DNA of 64,000 nucleotides from Muraenolepis orangiensis. Taxonomy: Eukaryota; Chordata; Actinopteri; Gadiformes; Muraenolepididae. How positions within the stretch are numbered: the first letter of the stretch is position 1; the number at the start of each line of letters is the position of its first letter. The notes under the pieces are model-generated. The model made no database searches and had not been told where the DNA came from. It saw only the letters and a list, made by a program, of their open reading frames with translations. The position numbers and the translations under genes were made by a program. Positions 38,342 through 55,920 of the stretch are shown here, piece by piece. The DNA lies in contig CM051020.1 of NCBI GenBank assembly GCA_027704905.1, forward strand, positions 18,293,273 through 18,357,272, written 5' to 3'.

Positions 38342-38767
38342 TCACTACACGACGGACCCAATAGCTATAGCTGGATAGTTCTTGGTTTCGTTTATTTGAC
38401 TATGAATTAAGTATCAACGACACAAAACTACTCGAACGCGTGTATAGATCGATGGATTCCTTCACACGGGAGTCAAATACAAGATATTAGTATCGATGTC
38501 ATGATCAGAAGGATTTAAGATAAAAACGTTGCATCATCCACTGTAAAAGGACCCCGGTTTTCTTTTCTTTTCTCAGATTATTGAATGAAAAGCATTCATG
38601 TTTTTTATTATTATTACTTATACAACACCGTGTATAAATACCGAATAGTATACACACAATTTTCAGACTATTAATCCCGAAATGTGAGAGAGTCATATTA
38701 TTTTTTGTGTATATAGCAAATCAATCAGGCGGTCGCCGGAAAACCCTCCAATCCTTTTTGGTTCAAG

Positions 38768-41700
38768 ATGGCGGGGGACGAGTCGGGTACAACGCTGGGA
38801 CAGCCTCATCTTTCCAAGCAAGATCTAAGTACTCTGGTACGTCGGGGGATTCCTTTTACTTCGCGTCTCTGTGTATAATAGTGGTCCAATATTCACACAA
38901 CAAATCAACCAAATAACGGGACATTTCTTTCGGGTTAAGGCGTCGTAGCGGGCTGACGGGGGGCTACGGCTATGGGCCCTGCTCGCTGCTAGGTTGAGCC
39001 GCTGGAACACGCTTCCTGCATGGGGGACCATGCCGCTAATTCATTACTTATAGGTCGATTTTATATATAGTTTAATTTATAACCATCTTCGTCCAAGTTA
39101 ATATATTTAGGTGTTGAGGTTGACGTTGGGTGAGGTTTCTCTCTTTTAGTTTGTTGGTGATTTCAGTTTGTGGTTCACTGGCAGACCGACGGGTTTTACC
39201 AGACTCCCTGTTTTCTGAAACAAAGGACACTTACTGTATCGATAACTTATCAATAATACACTATTAGGTCGTATCGAACCATGACAGGCTTGACATGTAA
39301 CATGGTATCAGTGTTGGCTTCTCTCACTTAGGATATATTTTTTTAGTCTAGGGTGTTTTATCCCTACTGTATATATATTTATATATATATATATATATAT
39401 TTATCCTGCTTTTCGTCATTTATTTTCATAACTGCATATCCCTGCTCACCACCTGCTGTTTATACGATTATATATTCATCCTGCTTTTCATAACTGCATA
39501 CCCCTGATCACTACCTGTTAAATTCGTATACTTACTTACCTGTGTGTGTGTGTATTTTATACATAGGCTGTCTTTTAGCAACTGTAAACTGTACATTATA
39601 TATTACCATGCACTTAACTGCAACATTTACACTCTGGTTAAATGCTAAATTATTTTCTCTGTACTGACAATACATTAGAATCGATCCTGAACTATCAGTC
39701 GAGCTTCAGCCGTTGAATTAGTAGCGTTTACGTATGTGAGATGAAACGGTCCGTTATACGGGAATTAATATATAATATAATAGTCATATATTACGGTTTT
39801 GTAGTTCTCCATACTTCTCCTGACGGAGGTCTTTTTCCATCATATCAGGATGTGTCAAAACTGACTCCCCTCTCGCGAGAGATCATCAGCAGACAGGCGA
39901 CCATCAACATTGGTAAGGAACTGCATTCATAGCCTCAGTTTCTTCTTCACTTTGCGTTTAAACATGACTATATACTAAGCTACTATATACGACTACTTGT
40001 ATATAGTTGCTGCATTGAAGCTGCAGCACCAACCAGTACTGAGCCTGTGTACATTCCCTGACATATGGCAGCTTTTATCACTCCTTTTGATTTGAATGTT
40101 AATGTTGAAAATCAAGTGCATTATTTCCTGTTCTGCTCGGAGTCGCTCCTTATTTGAGTCATTTCTCCTGATTCACTCACCCTTCATTCACCCTGCTCTT
40201 CTCCAGGCACCATCGGCCATGTGGCTCACGGCAAGTCTACAGTGGTCAAGGCCATCTCTGGTGTCCACACTGTCCGCTTCAAGAACGAGCTTGAGAGGAA
40301 CATTACCATCAAGCTAGGATATGCCAACGCCAAAGTAAGCTTGTCTATGTGGCTCTTGTGTTCTATGGCTGTATGTAGACTAGGATCATACCATGTTCAC
40401 GTCCAGAGTAGGGTAATTACATGCATCAAATGTATTATGTTGCCATGTATTTTATATGGGAACGTGATGCATGTTAAGTTTGGTCTTTTTCTGGTCTGAC
40501 CCTGGTCATTGGAATATTTTATTCATTCTTTATTGTAATTTTGCTGTGAATGTTTATGTATGTCATAATCAAGTATTATGTCACTTTTACTATTGAGGTA
40601 AAACATGGTAATAATGCTTTTTTTGTAACCTCTTGTCGAGCCTGACCCGTTTATTGGGTTTCATTTTATTCATCCATCTACCCTATCTGTTTATCTCTTT
40701 ATTATCTTCAATGCCCCCCCTTCGCCTTGTGTCACTGACCCTCCATATTTGTTATTGCCAGGTGTACAAGCTGGACGACCCCAGCTGTCCCCGGCCTGAA
40801 TGCTACAGATCCTGTGGCAGCAGCACTCCTGATGAGTTCCCCACAGACATCCCTGGCACCAAGGGCAACTTCAAGCTGGTCAGGTAAGACACACGGAGGA
40901 GCAGGGGACTAGTGCAGTGACCGTTCAAAACCTACCTGTTGGGAAGCTTGGCCTCCGGTGTTGCTGCTTGCCGGAGAAGCATCCAAGCAACACTGGGCTT
41001 CCTTGGGTCCTCAGCAATACACCCGCCAAGTGTAAGGTCGATTGGATAAACGATTGACGAGGAAATTGAAGAACGTGCGTGCATGCATACATAGACGGAC
41101 TGCTCCAATTTTAGTTGGCCTTAGTCAAGTTAAACAATTAAATCTATCCTTCTTTCTTTATTTCCTTCCTCCCCTCCAGACATGTGTCATTTGTAGACTG
41201 TCCTGGTCACGACATCTTGATGGCCACCATGTTGAACGGCGCTGCTGTCATGGACGCAGCCCTTCTCTTAATCGGTGAGTCCTCTCGCTGTGGGAACTAC
41301 TTGACTTGACTACGTGTGGCTCTAGAGCTCTGCCACTCAAATGTACGCAAACATGATGGCTGAAGTCCTTGTCCTTTGTTTGAGGGTGGAATAGCTAAGG
41401 TGGTAATGCATTTATTTGCCACTCATTTTATCAACAGTAAAACTAAAAATACTTTATTTCTGGGAGGTCCTTGATGAAACCTCACGCTGTCGCCTATTTT
41501 ACTTTAGTGTTCACTTGGTTCTTCCTCTGTGAGGTGTACTTAGACTAAATGGGTCAACTGAGTGGTTATAAATCATCCCCACTCCGGTGAACCTTTAAAA
41601 AACTCAAAAAAAGCTCAAAAAGCAATACTTTAAGGTTAATTATTAAGTTATGTTTATGTCGCACATCATTTCCTGTGGCAAAACTCACATTACAGCCCAC

Positions 41701-44700
41701 ACTGAAACGGTAGACTGCAACAGTACATAAACAAAGCTTTAACTAAAATACCCCCTGACTAGTAAGGGACCCTGACCACATCCAGCCTCCCTAACCACGT
41801 TTTGTTCTGCTCTCCAGCGGGCAACGAGTCCTGTCCCCAGCCCCAGACCTCGGAGCATCTCGCCGCCATCGAGATCATGAAGCTTAAGCACATCCTGATC
41901 CTGCAGAACAAGATCGACCTGGTCAAGGAGAGCCAGGCCAAGGAGCAGTACGAGCAGATTCTGGCCTTTGTTCAGGGTGAGTGTGGACCCCTTACCCTGT
42001 CAAACTGTCTCAATATGACGATGACAAATGATGGACAACAATGCCGTTAGTGCATGGAACTAAACGTCAACTTGACAATGACATGGGCGTCGTTGATTTG
42101 GAAGTGAATGGCAGTGAATAAAACAGTTATATTTGGTTGTATTAATTTAAAGGAAAGCACTTGCTATGCATGCCAATGTCGCAAGGTTTGTATTTTGGAT
42201 TATTATCGTGTTTTATAAAGCGTTTTCCTTGACATAAAATGTGAAAGTTATCCATATATAATTTTGTTTTCATTCGTTGACAAGTGTCAATAGATTTGGT
42301 CGTAGTTTTTGTCGTCAGAAATGTATTTAGATTTAGTTATCGTCTCGTTTTCATCAATGATAAAGTGTTGTTTACAAAGTATTAGTCAACTAAATGATTA
42401 CTGGTTCACAGTAGGTGTAATACCTTCACATTGGGAAATGCAGAAGAAAAATACAAAGACGAATATAATGGTTGAACATGGCAGACTTTACAATAGAAAC
42501 CGGGTATCATGATAAGTTTATCTTTTAATGACGACACAATACCATTCAAACCAGTCGGGTCCAGTGGACTTTAGTGTTCCAGGGTGTTGAGCTGTGCCCC
42601 TGTCCCTCCCTGCAGGCACGGTGGCAGAGGGAGCACCCATCATCCCCATCTCGGCCCAGCTGAAGTACAACATTGAGGTGGTGTGTGAGTACATCGTCAA
42701 GAAGATCCCCGTTCCCATCAGAGACTTCACCTCCGAGCCCAGGCTCATCGGTAGGAACGACGCACACAGCCACCTAATATATGATGATGCAATAGGAAAA
42801 GTTCACATTACTAGCAAACCAAATGCCACTATGAATTCAAAATGCCTTTGTTGTCTAGGTGAGGGTCATTGAAGTGTTTATGGAAATCTAAAGTGTGGAA
42901 TCAGACAAACACTAGTTTATCTATTCAAGGAAAACAAGTTTTAGATCATTTTATGGATGTATCTTATTGTATTTAATTGATACTATGAAACTGGGTATCA
43001 CAATAAGTCTTTCATTTAATGCCCTAAATGTAAATTTAATGACACCATAAGATGATAAATGGTAATATTGAGTTATTGCCCAGCCCCATTTTAAGTTGTT
43101 AAATGTGGTGGAATACTTGTGAACTGCTCTATTTTTATGTTTGCGTACTTCAGGGTTATGCTATTGTCTGCTTCAGCTAATGTACACCTTGTAAGTCGCT
43201 TTGGATAAGTGCCAAATGCCCTAAATGTAAAATGTAATGTAATGGTTCTAACTCCTCCATTGGCGACTGTGCCTCAGTGATCCGATCATTCGACGTGAAC
43301 AAGCCTGGCTGTGAGGTGGATGACCTGAAGGGAGGCGTGGCTGGAGGCAGTATCCTCAAGGGCGTACTCAAGGTAAGAGCTCTGAACGGGCAGTCAAATC
43401 TCACCATCACTTAGAGGCACACACCACGACAATGTTACGTGCACTGTTACTCTATTACCGTTTCAGTATGATACGAGCACGCGTTCGAGAACTTCTAGTA
43501 CTCATCCAGGGCCTTCACTCTGCTGAACCACAACCAGTTTCGACCCCTTCCAAAGGGTGAATGCTCTCTGTAACCTTGACAACCAACCTCCTGGTTCTTC
43601 CATGGGCAGGTGGGCCAGGAGCTGGAGGTGCGTCCAGGCATCGTGTCCAAAGACCATGAGGGCAAGCTGATGTGCAAGCCCATCTTCTCCAAGATCGTGT
43701 CCCTGTTCGCCGAGCACAATGACCTGCAGTATGCTGCCCCCGGAGGCCTAATCGGTAACATCATGTCATTGTTTAAATCTTGACTCTGTTTGAATTGATA
43801 TAAAAAGATATAACTTCCTAAAGATTGTTTACCTACATGGATGTGTATCCATCCAAGGAAAATATCCAAAAATGTGTAGACAACACATACTGATATGAAT
43901 TGTAATATGTGGCTAGGATTGTAATTGGTTTCTGAAAGGGGATCCACCCTTAAAAAGAAATCTGAAGGAAAAAACAAAATGAATCCATTCTAAGCACACA
44001 ACCCTAACCTTGACCCTTGGCCTTTTCTCAGGTGTGGGCACAAAGATTGACCCCACACTCTGCCGAGCGGATCGTATGGTGGGTCAGGTGCTGGGTGCAG
44101 TGGGCGCCCTGCCGGAGATCTTCACCGAGCTCGAGATCTCCTACTTCCTGCTGAGGAGGCTGCTGGGAGTGCGCACGGAGGGAGACAAGAAGGCGGCCAA
44201 GGTAGGCTGTCCAGATAGATGCATCATGGGAAATGTAGTCTGCTAATGTTGAGTAGTAAGAAGCTGCCACAACAGGATGGTCTGATGACCTAAATAGTAA
44301 AATGTTCATGTGAGTCTCCGGTCTTCATATACATAAAAAAAAGTTCATATACTTTTGATACTTTTTGATGAATGGTAATCGTTTTGATCTCAATCCTTGA
44401 GATCTGCTTAGAATATGCCACAAAAAACCTGGAGCACGATTCCTACAATCTATAGACTTGATTGCCTGCAATTAAAAACAAAGTAATGTCAGTGTGGCAA
44501 TCTGCATACAGCAAAAAAACATGCATACTACTAAAAAAAGACTTTGAATGTGGACAATGTCTACAAAACCTTTTTAATGGGTAAACTAATAACCATACTG
44601 TGTCCCTCACCCCCGTAGGTCCAGAAGCTGTCTAAAAATGAGGTTCTGATGGTGAACATCGGGTCTCTGTCCACCGGAGGCCGTGTCAGTGCTGTGAAGG

Positions 44701-45363
44701 CTGACTTGGCCAAGATCGTCCTGACTAACCCCGTCTGCACAGAGGTCGGAGAGAAGATCGCCCTTAGTCGCCGCGTGGAGAAACATTGGCGGTGAGTTTG
44801 GGGGCTATGGCGAGGGCATGCAGGTGTATATATCCGTATAATCTGGGATCCAGCAGTCCTACCACGTTACAGCATCACTTCGGCCATTGTAAGGATTTTA
44901 AAGAAAACCCACTCATCACAGTCACTCATATATTGAAACAGATGAAAATGGCCGTGAGCCGCATTGAAGATGGATAGGGGGGGGGGGGGGGGGTTTAGTT
45001 TCCTCATTACACATGCAGGAAGCCATCAAACTGTACAGTTGACATAATATTCGCTAGGCCTACTGTAGTATTAGCCTAATGTTTTCCCCAATATGACCAT
45101 AATGTTATAACCAGATAACAAAGTATGCTTGAAACAAAACAGGAAAATCCCAACTAGCATATAGAATAAGTATCAAGCTTTCGTCATTTTACCCCGTCCA
45201 AAATATTTAGTATAAATGCTTTCACATGGTATGCCCGTTCCTCGTGCTAGTTTACTCATTGGGTCGTCTGAATTAATTAAACATTTTTTTTTCCTGCAGT
45301 CTGATTGGCTGGGGCCAGATCAGGAGGGGTGTGACCATCACACCCACGGTGGATGACGACTGA
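38768..45363 (+). CDS. eif2s3: Eukaryotic translation initiation factor 2 subunit gamma
   Basis: GTPase subunit of eIF2, which brings initiator Met-tRNA to the 40S ribosome. Twelve coding exons: 38768-38836, 39849-39912, 40207-40334, 40762-40883, 41180-41274, 41818-41976, 42616-42750, 43278-43372, 43610-43754, 44032-44201, 44619-44791, 45300-45363. They give 472 residues, the same length as human. G domain: G1 GHVAHGKST at 48-56, G3 DCPGH at 134-138, G4 NKID at 190-193 and G5 ISAQLKYN. The zinc-binding cysteines are in [14 protein letters not shown]. Domains II and III follow ([29 protein letters not shown]). It ends [11 protein letters not shown]. No disruption is seen. Intron 7 carries an L2/SINE tail (43165-43245). 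Confidence 0.98.
38837..39848. other. eif2s3 intron 1
   Basis: AT-rich, with (TA)n at about 39378-39400 and a duplicated ATCCTGCTTTTC segment at 39402-39500. No gene was recognised. Confidence 0.5.
43165..43245 (+). repeat. L2/SINE-type 3' tail in eif2s3 intron 7
   Basis: CCTTGTAAGTCGCTTTGGAT followed by an AAATGTAAAATGTAATGTAA end, the common tail of teleost L2 LINEs and their SINEs. Partial relatives are at 48170-48195 and 56940-56985. Confidence 0.6.
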
Positions 45364-45807
45364 TGACGGGCTGGAGCCAAACCCGGGATGTTTTTGGTGA
45401 AGCTCCTAGCGGCCGGACAACACTACCATCACACTCGTTATTATTTTACACAAGAGGAGGAAGACCGGAAGCCAGAAGGGACAGATCTCAAGAATAGTTT
45501 AAACTTGCCATGTCTGTCTGCATATCCTGAGCGGGACAGGTGGCGCTCATGGAACTCACTGTTCTCACCTGTCCTGCCACCTTAGACCAGTTGGGGGTGC
45601 TGTGGAGAGTCGGAAAAGGCCTTTTTTTTTTTTTTTTTTTGAATTACAGTACAAAATATTGGATCAGGTGGGAAGTTAATCAGATTTTAATTCCTAATAA
45701 ACGAATACAGAGCATACAGACTACCAGACACTTTCAATGTGATTATCTGAGGCCTGTTTTGCCATTTAGATGTTTGCCTAAATTATAGGGTGTCGTCGAG
45801 CCTTTAC

Positions 45808-45898
45808 AATAAAACATGCGTCTGGTTTCCATAGCAGCTGAGGGGATGGCAGCTGGAAGGTGATGTGCTGTCCTTGGTTCTCATTCAGATCTAATAAA
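45808..45898 (+). promoter_or_regulatory. eif2s3 polyadenylation signals
   Basis: AATAAA at 45808-45813 and again at 45893-45898, 445-535 bp after the stop codon. A poly(T) run at 45622-45641 lies in the 3' UTR. Confidence 0.55.
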
Positions 45899-45899
45899 A

Positions 45900-46935
45900 T
45901 ACATTTGGAGGAAACGCGTCCCTGATTGAACTGATTCATAGTGTTCAAACAAGACTATCTCGGTGTGTGTAATGTTGAACTGAACACGACACCTAAACGG
46001 TATGCTTCGGGTCGTAACTTATTAAAAGGTTTGAGAAGGAAGCTTCAATATTTGTAATTTGCCCATGTTTTGATGTACCTAATGTGTCAAATCTAGGGAG
46101 GCAACTGTATTGTACTATTACCTGAGCACTGGTTCTGCTCTCGGAGGCTTGGTAGGAAGGACATGCACTTATGTAGACTTCTGGTGACCAGTAGTTCTCT
46201 AACCTACCCATGTTGAACGCACTTCTTGTGAGTCACTTAGGACAACATCGGCTGCTTAATGTGTTATGTAAGAAACAGTTTCACTAAGAAAATCTTATTT
46301 CGTTGGCATTCGTCTGTACCACAGTAGGTAGTATTTGGAGGATTTGAATACAAGTTACAGGTATTTAATGCTACGTAAAGTCCGGCTGGACTGCATCAGT
46401 AACGGCAATGGTTGTTCTATGCGAATAATAACCATACTGTTACAACGTGTCTTTACTGAAGGCTTACCGGCCACACTGCCGTAACCCAGGTACTGTTGTA
46501 AACCACGTGTCACGTTAGTCGTGACGCCATACACTACAGGTTGACTGACACTAGAGGTCGCTGAAACATGTCCCCCTCGCTACCTGCAGACAAGTGTTTA
46601 CCAAAGGTGTTCACGCTTCCGGGATGAGGCACCTGAGCAGCACGGGACCCCCGCCGTATGGTCATACCTGCGCAAGGAGAAAACAGACGTTCGAAGGTGT
46701 CCGAATACTTTGAAGTGTCCGAAGTGCGTCCTAACTGCGTTAAAGCCCCAGTCGTCGAGCCGTTGAGTGTATATCCCTCTCCAGGTAGCGGGAGGGCTCA
46801 CCTGCTGTCACAATACCGCTAGGTCTTCACTGCTGGTCACATGGATTCTGAAGGTGGGGTTCCTCCTATGGAGTTATATCTTTTGATATAAAGATATAAC
46901 CTGTGTGTGTGTGTATATATATATATAGTTTAAAA

Positions 46936-46966
<31 letters not shown>

Positions 46967-47660
46967 CAGGTTAGATGCTAATTATTATTAGCTGTGAAAT
47001 GACAATACATTTGAATCTAATATTATATATATATCTATATATATATATATATATCTATATCGATATATCTATATCTATATCTATATCTATATATCTATAT
47101 CTATATATATCTATATCTATATATATAGATATATATCTATATATATAGATATATCTATATATATATATATATATAGATATATATCTATATATATAGATAT
47201 ATCTATATATATATATATATATAGATATATATATATCTATATATATATATATAGATATATATATATATATATATATAGATATATATATATATATATATAT
47301 CTCGAAGATGTTAATGTTGAAGTACTAAATACATTTGACCCATTTGGCTCTCTCTGGACTATATATTTGTGAAAAAGTTATACAAAAGTATAGTTTTTAC
47401 AATTTGTTATTTGCATTTGAGTTGTTCTTGTTTCGTATCTTGTGTGTCATGACTCGTACTACACATAATATATATGTACAATATACACAAATGCAATATG
47501 CATTTCAGATAAAACAATCAAATTTTGAAAGACGTCCTTTTAAGTGTAAATGTTGTATAAAAAATAATAGCCTATATATAATGTGTATGTTGAAGATTTG
47601 GAAATTATGGATGGTAATAACACTTTATAAAATAACATGCCTTTTCATGTTCAGGCCAGA
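45900..47660. other. eif2s3-lrrc31 intergenic region, synteny junction
   Basis: Separates the Xp22.11-type block from the 3q26.2-type block. It contains a repeat with SINE-like ends near 46080-46260 and a 280-bp (TA)/(ATCTAT) palindromic tract at 47023-47301. No gene was recognised. Confidence 0.5.
47023..47301. repeat. (TA)n/(ATCTAT)n self-complementary tract
   Basis: About 280 bp made only of TA, ATCTAT and ATAGAT units. Left-half ATCTAT and right-half ATAGAT blocks are mutually complementary. A further (TA)n tract is at 46907-46966. Confidence 0.95.
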
Positions 47661-47704
47661 AAGGGCGGGAGTTGAGTCAGAGGCGCTCTCCCCTTGACGT
47701 CATC

Positions 47705-52667
<4,963 letters not shown>

Positions 52668-54822
52668 GATAGGGATTTGATCATTTGGTGGAGAGAAATA
52701 AAGGAGAATTTGGAACAGAGCAGACATCCATTTGATTAGTTGAAATGATAACAGACAAGATTTGGGAGTTGAGTATTTGACCATGGATAACTGGTAACTG
52801 GGGATCTTTTTAACTGGTAACAACAATGACGCTACCACTGAAACAATTTTGTTGAAGGACAAATTGTTGTATTAAATGAACTGACCATTGTGAAGTTTGG
52901 AAACTTTTTGAATGTTTTCAGAGTTGATTAAAAGGGTTTTTAATCAACTCATTTTTATATTGCAGTGATCAACTGGCGGCTTGCGGGCCACATCCGGCCT
53001 GCCAGGGCTTCCCATCCAGCCCGCAAAATATTTATGAATTGAGACTCATAGTATCAACAAACTTCTCAGTAAAGAAAACCCAGAAAATGAGTTTAATTAA
53101 CATTGCTACAAATAAACAGAGCATGGTTAATGCCAGCCTTGACAACATAAAATGTATATAAATAAGACAGGTCTTATGAATAAAACATTAAGTAGACCGT
53201 GTCACTGTGTTGTTTTTTATTGTTAAGAAAAGGGCTGCAGGTACACTAGATGTATTTCATCACATGATCATGTGTTTCACATGAAGATCAGCCCTGTTGC
53301 TCCACACAGTAAGATCATCACCCTAACCACCTATCCCCCCTTCCTCTTCTCCCCATTTCACTGACATCCTGAATACCTCCCCTTTAGGCATTAATAATAA
53401 AGGGTAAAGGCTAAATTGATAAATACAAATAAATAAAGAAATAAATAATAAAAATAATAAACAAAAAAATAAATAACTAACTAAAAACTAACTAAATAAA
53501 TATTAACAATACCAGCGGACCACCCAAACATGGACCGGCCCTCCCCATGAGCAGCTGACACGCCCGCACACTTTTCCAGAGCCGCATATGGGACTGGATG
53601 TGGTGTAGGTCCAGAAGGATCCACCCAGACAGCGGACTGTTACTCCCTGCTGCGCTCAGGCAGAAGGTACTGGACCCACAGGGCGAAGATGGAGGGACTC
53701 GGCAGGAGTTTCTTCCCACAGGCCATCCGGTACCTGAACAAACAAGGACAAGGACTACCCCACCCCCCCTTCTTTTTCTTGTGTATAGTATTGTTATATA
53801 GTTGTATATACGGTAGTATGTAGTATATAGTGTTGTTGATAGTATTCTATAGTATTGTACAAAGTAACGGAGCAAAAATAACTTTTATTTATTCAAGTAA
53901 CCAACTAAGTGTCTGTGTCTTGTGTGTGAAACGTGGGAAAGTGTGCATGTAAGCGTCGGTGTGGTGAATGAAGAACTGGGATAATGGATAATGGTCAAGC
54001 ACACAGTCAGTCAAAACCAGTGGGGGAATGTGCCAGGCTGCACAGCCAAAGCAAAGTGCCAATAGCACATGCAGAACATGCAGCAGCAGCCATGGGTGGA
54101 AACAGGCTCTCCTAATATCAGGCCTTCCTCAGATGTACCACAGTATCTTGATCAGACCTGGGGAGGTGAAGGGGACATGAATTAACACATGCAAATTAGT
54201 TAGCAATTCAACTTGTTTCTACATTGGTTTGCATATTATATAAAATATATCACTTTTGTTAAATAAAGTCTACATTTTCTAGATTACAAATTTGTAGATT
54301 ACAAACCTTTTTGGAGTGTTTGCAGTGAGTGTGGAGGGAGGATGTTACTAATCACATGTCCCATGAGAGTAGAACTAAGGTGAACAATGTAATAGCTTTA
54401 GTTATGATTAATAAAGTACCTTTATGTAATCTAATTGTCATGGTGATAACGTATCATTGTCTTGTATTGGACTTGTATTGGTCGATATGCAGAGACTAAA
54501 GACCTTCAACTGAACTCTGGTGTAGATCCTCACTGTGCATCTGTTCCTAGAACAGGTGTTTGATGTTGAGGTCTTGATTGCAGCACACCTCAACATACTT
54601 AACACACAAAAACACTTGAAAAACACATTCAAATTAAGTTAAAATTACTCAAATGAGTGCTGTTCAGATTCATTGCTTTTATTCAACACAAAAAGTAGGC
54701 GTAACACTTATATGACAACAATCCACACTGGCCTCTTTTTCAGGGGTTTTATTCCAGTTTAGTCCAGTCAAGGGGGGGGGGGGTGCTCTGGGGCCCAGCG
54801 GACAGGGGGGACCTGAGGTGGT
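52668..54822. other. lrrc31-lrrc34 convergent intergenic region
   Basis: Contains an lrrc31 AATAAA signal at 52697-52702, a perfect 13-bp hairpin at 52921-52950, a hAT-like fragment near 52960-53035 (GATCAACTGGCGGC, then GCGGGCCACATCCGG), a LINE fragment at 53510-53850 and the lrrc34 3' UTR, with a minus-strand AATAAA at 54683-54678. A poly(G) run lies near 54774-54783. Confidence 0.55.
53510..53850 (+). mobile_element. CR1/L2 or Rex1-type LINE 3' fragment
   Basis: The plus frame reads SLLRSGRRYWTHRAKMEGLG followed by RSFFPQAIRYLNKQG, the C-terminal motif of fish LINE ORF2 proteins. An AT-rich 3' sequence follows. Confidence 0.7.
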
Positions 54823-55558
54823 CTAGGGGTAGAGGGGGTGTGTGTTTGCGGTGAGATCCAGGGCGGCGTTGGCGGCGTTGGCGGCGGGGCGGCCGCCGGT
54901 GGCTCCGTGGCCGGGCGTGCAGTAGTAGTGTCTCCTCAGGCCATGGGGGACCTCGGCCAGACCCACGTGGTCCTCCACCTCGTACGCGCTCACGTCCGTG
55001 TGGGCTGGGGACAGGCGGCCGCTCGCCATCAGCTCGCTGAACGCCTAATAAGAGAACCAGGGGACCTTACATTACTTACATTTGTTTAGTAAGATGCTTT
55101 TGCCCAAAGCGACAAAAAGTATAAGGTCATTCAACAGGTAGGCAAGAGAAGTACAAGTCAAGATTCAAGATTTTTAATTTGCCATATGCAACAATGTACA
55201 ATGGAATGCCTACTCCCCATTCCCTCCTGCAGTATGAATTTTCTAAAACACTATAAAACACAATTTACCAGAAATCATAAGTGCATTTCCTTCCTAACAA
55301 GCCATTATAATATGATATATACATACATATACACATATATAATAACATAATATAGAATACATTACATTTCCTTTCTAACAAGCCATAATAATATAATATA
55401 TACATTCATATACACATACAGTATATAATAACATAATATACCAGTGCTCAGGTAAAACTACAATAAGTTGGCTCCCTAGATTTGACACAATAAATCCATC
55501 AAACAGGGGCAATGACAAATAGTGAAGCCAATGTTGCGTGTGCATAGGGGTGTCTCCC

Positions 55559-55653
<95 letters not shown>

Positions 55654-55867
55654 CTGACAGACGACGGGTTCCTGCAGATGGTTTCCACAGATGTAGACGT
55701 GGGTTAGTGTGCCGCTAGCCTTCATAGCCTGGGCCAGAGCCAGCAGGCCTGGGCTTCCTATGTTGTTACTGGTTATGGCGAGCCTGGGAGGAGAGAGAGA
55801 GGCTGTTGAGAAGGGATAATGCTTGTAAAATGATTAGACGACCTCTTCAGTTTTATATATATATATT

Positions 55868-55920
<53 letters not shown>

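Larger units (their letters stand above)
33794..38767. other. Divergent klhl15-eif2s3 intergenic region
   Basis: Contains an inverted CCAAT-bearing sequence (34692-34743), a poly(G) run near 35290-35319, a 0.75 kb GTGTCTCTGT minisatellite (35500-36240), an (ATT)n tract at 37258-37340 and a LINE 3' UTR (37440-37892). Untranslated first exons of klhl15 probably lie here but could not be placed. Confidence 0.5.
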
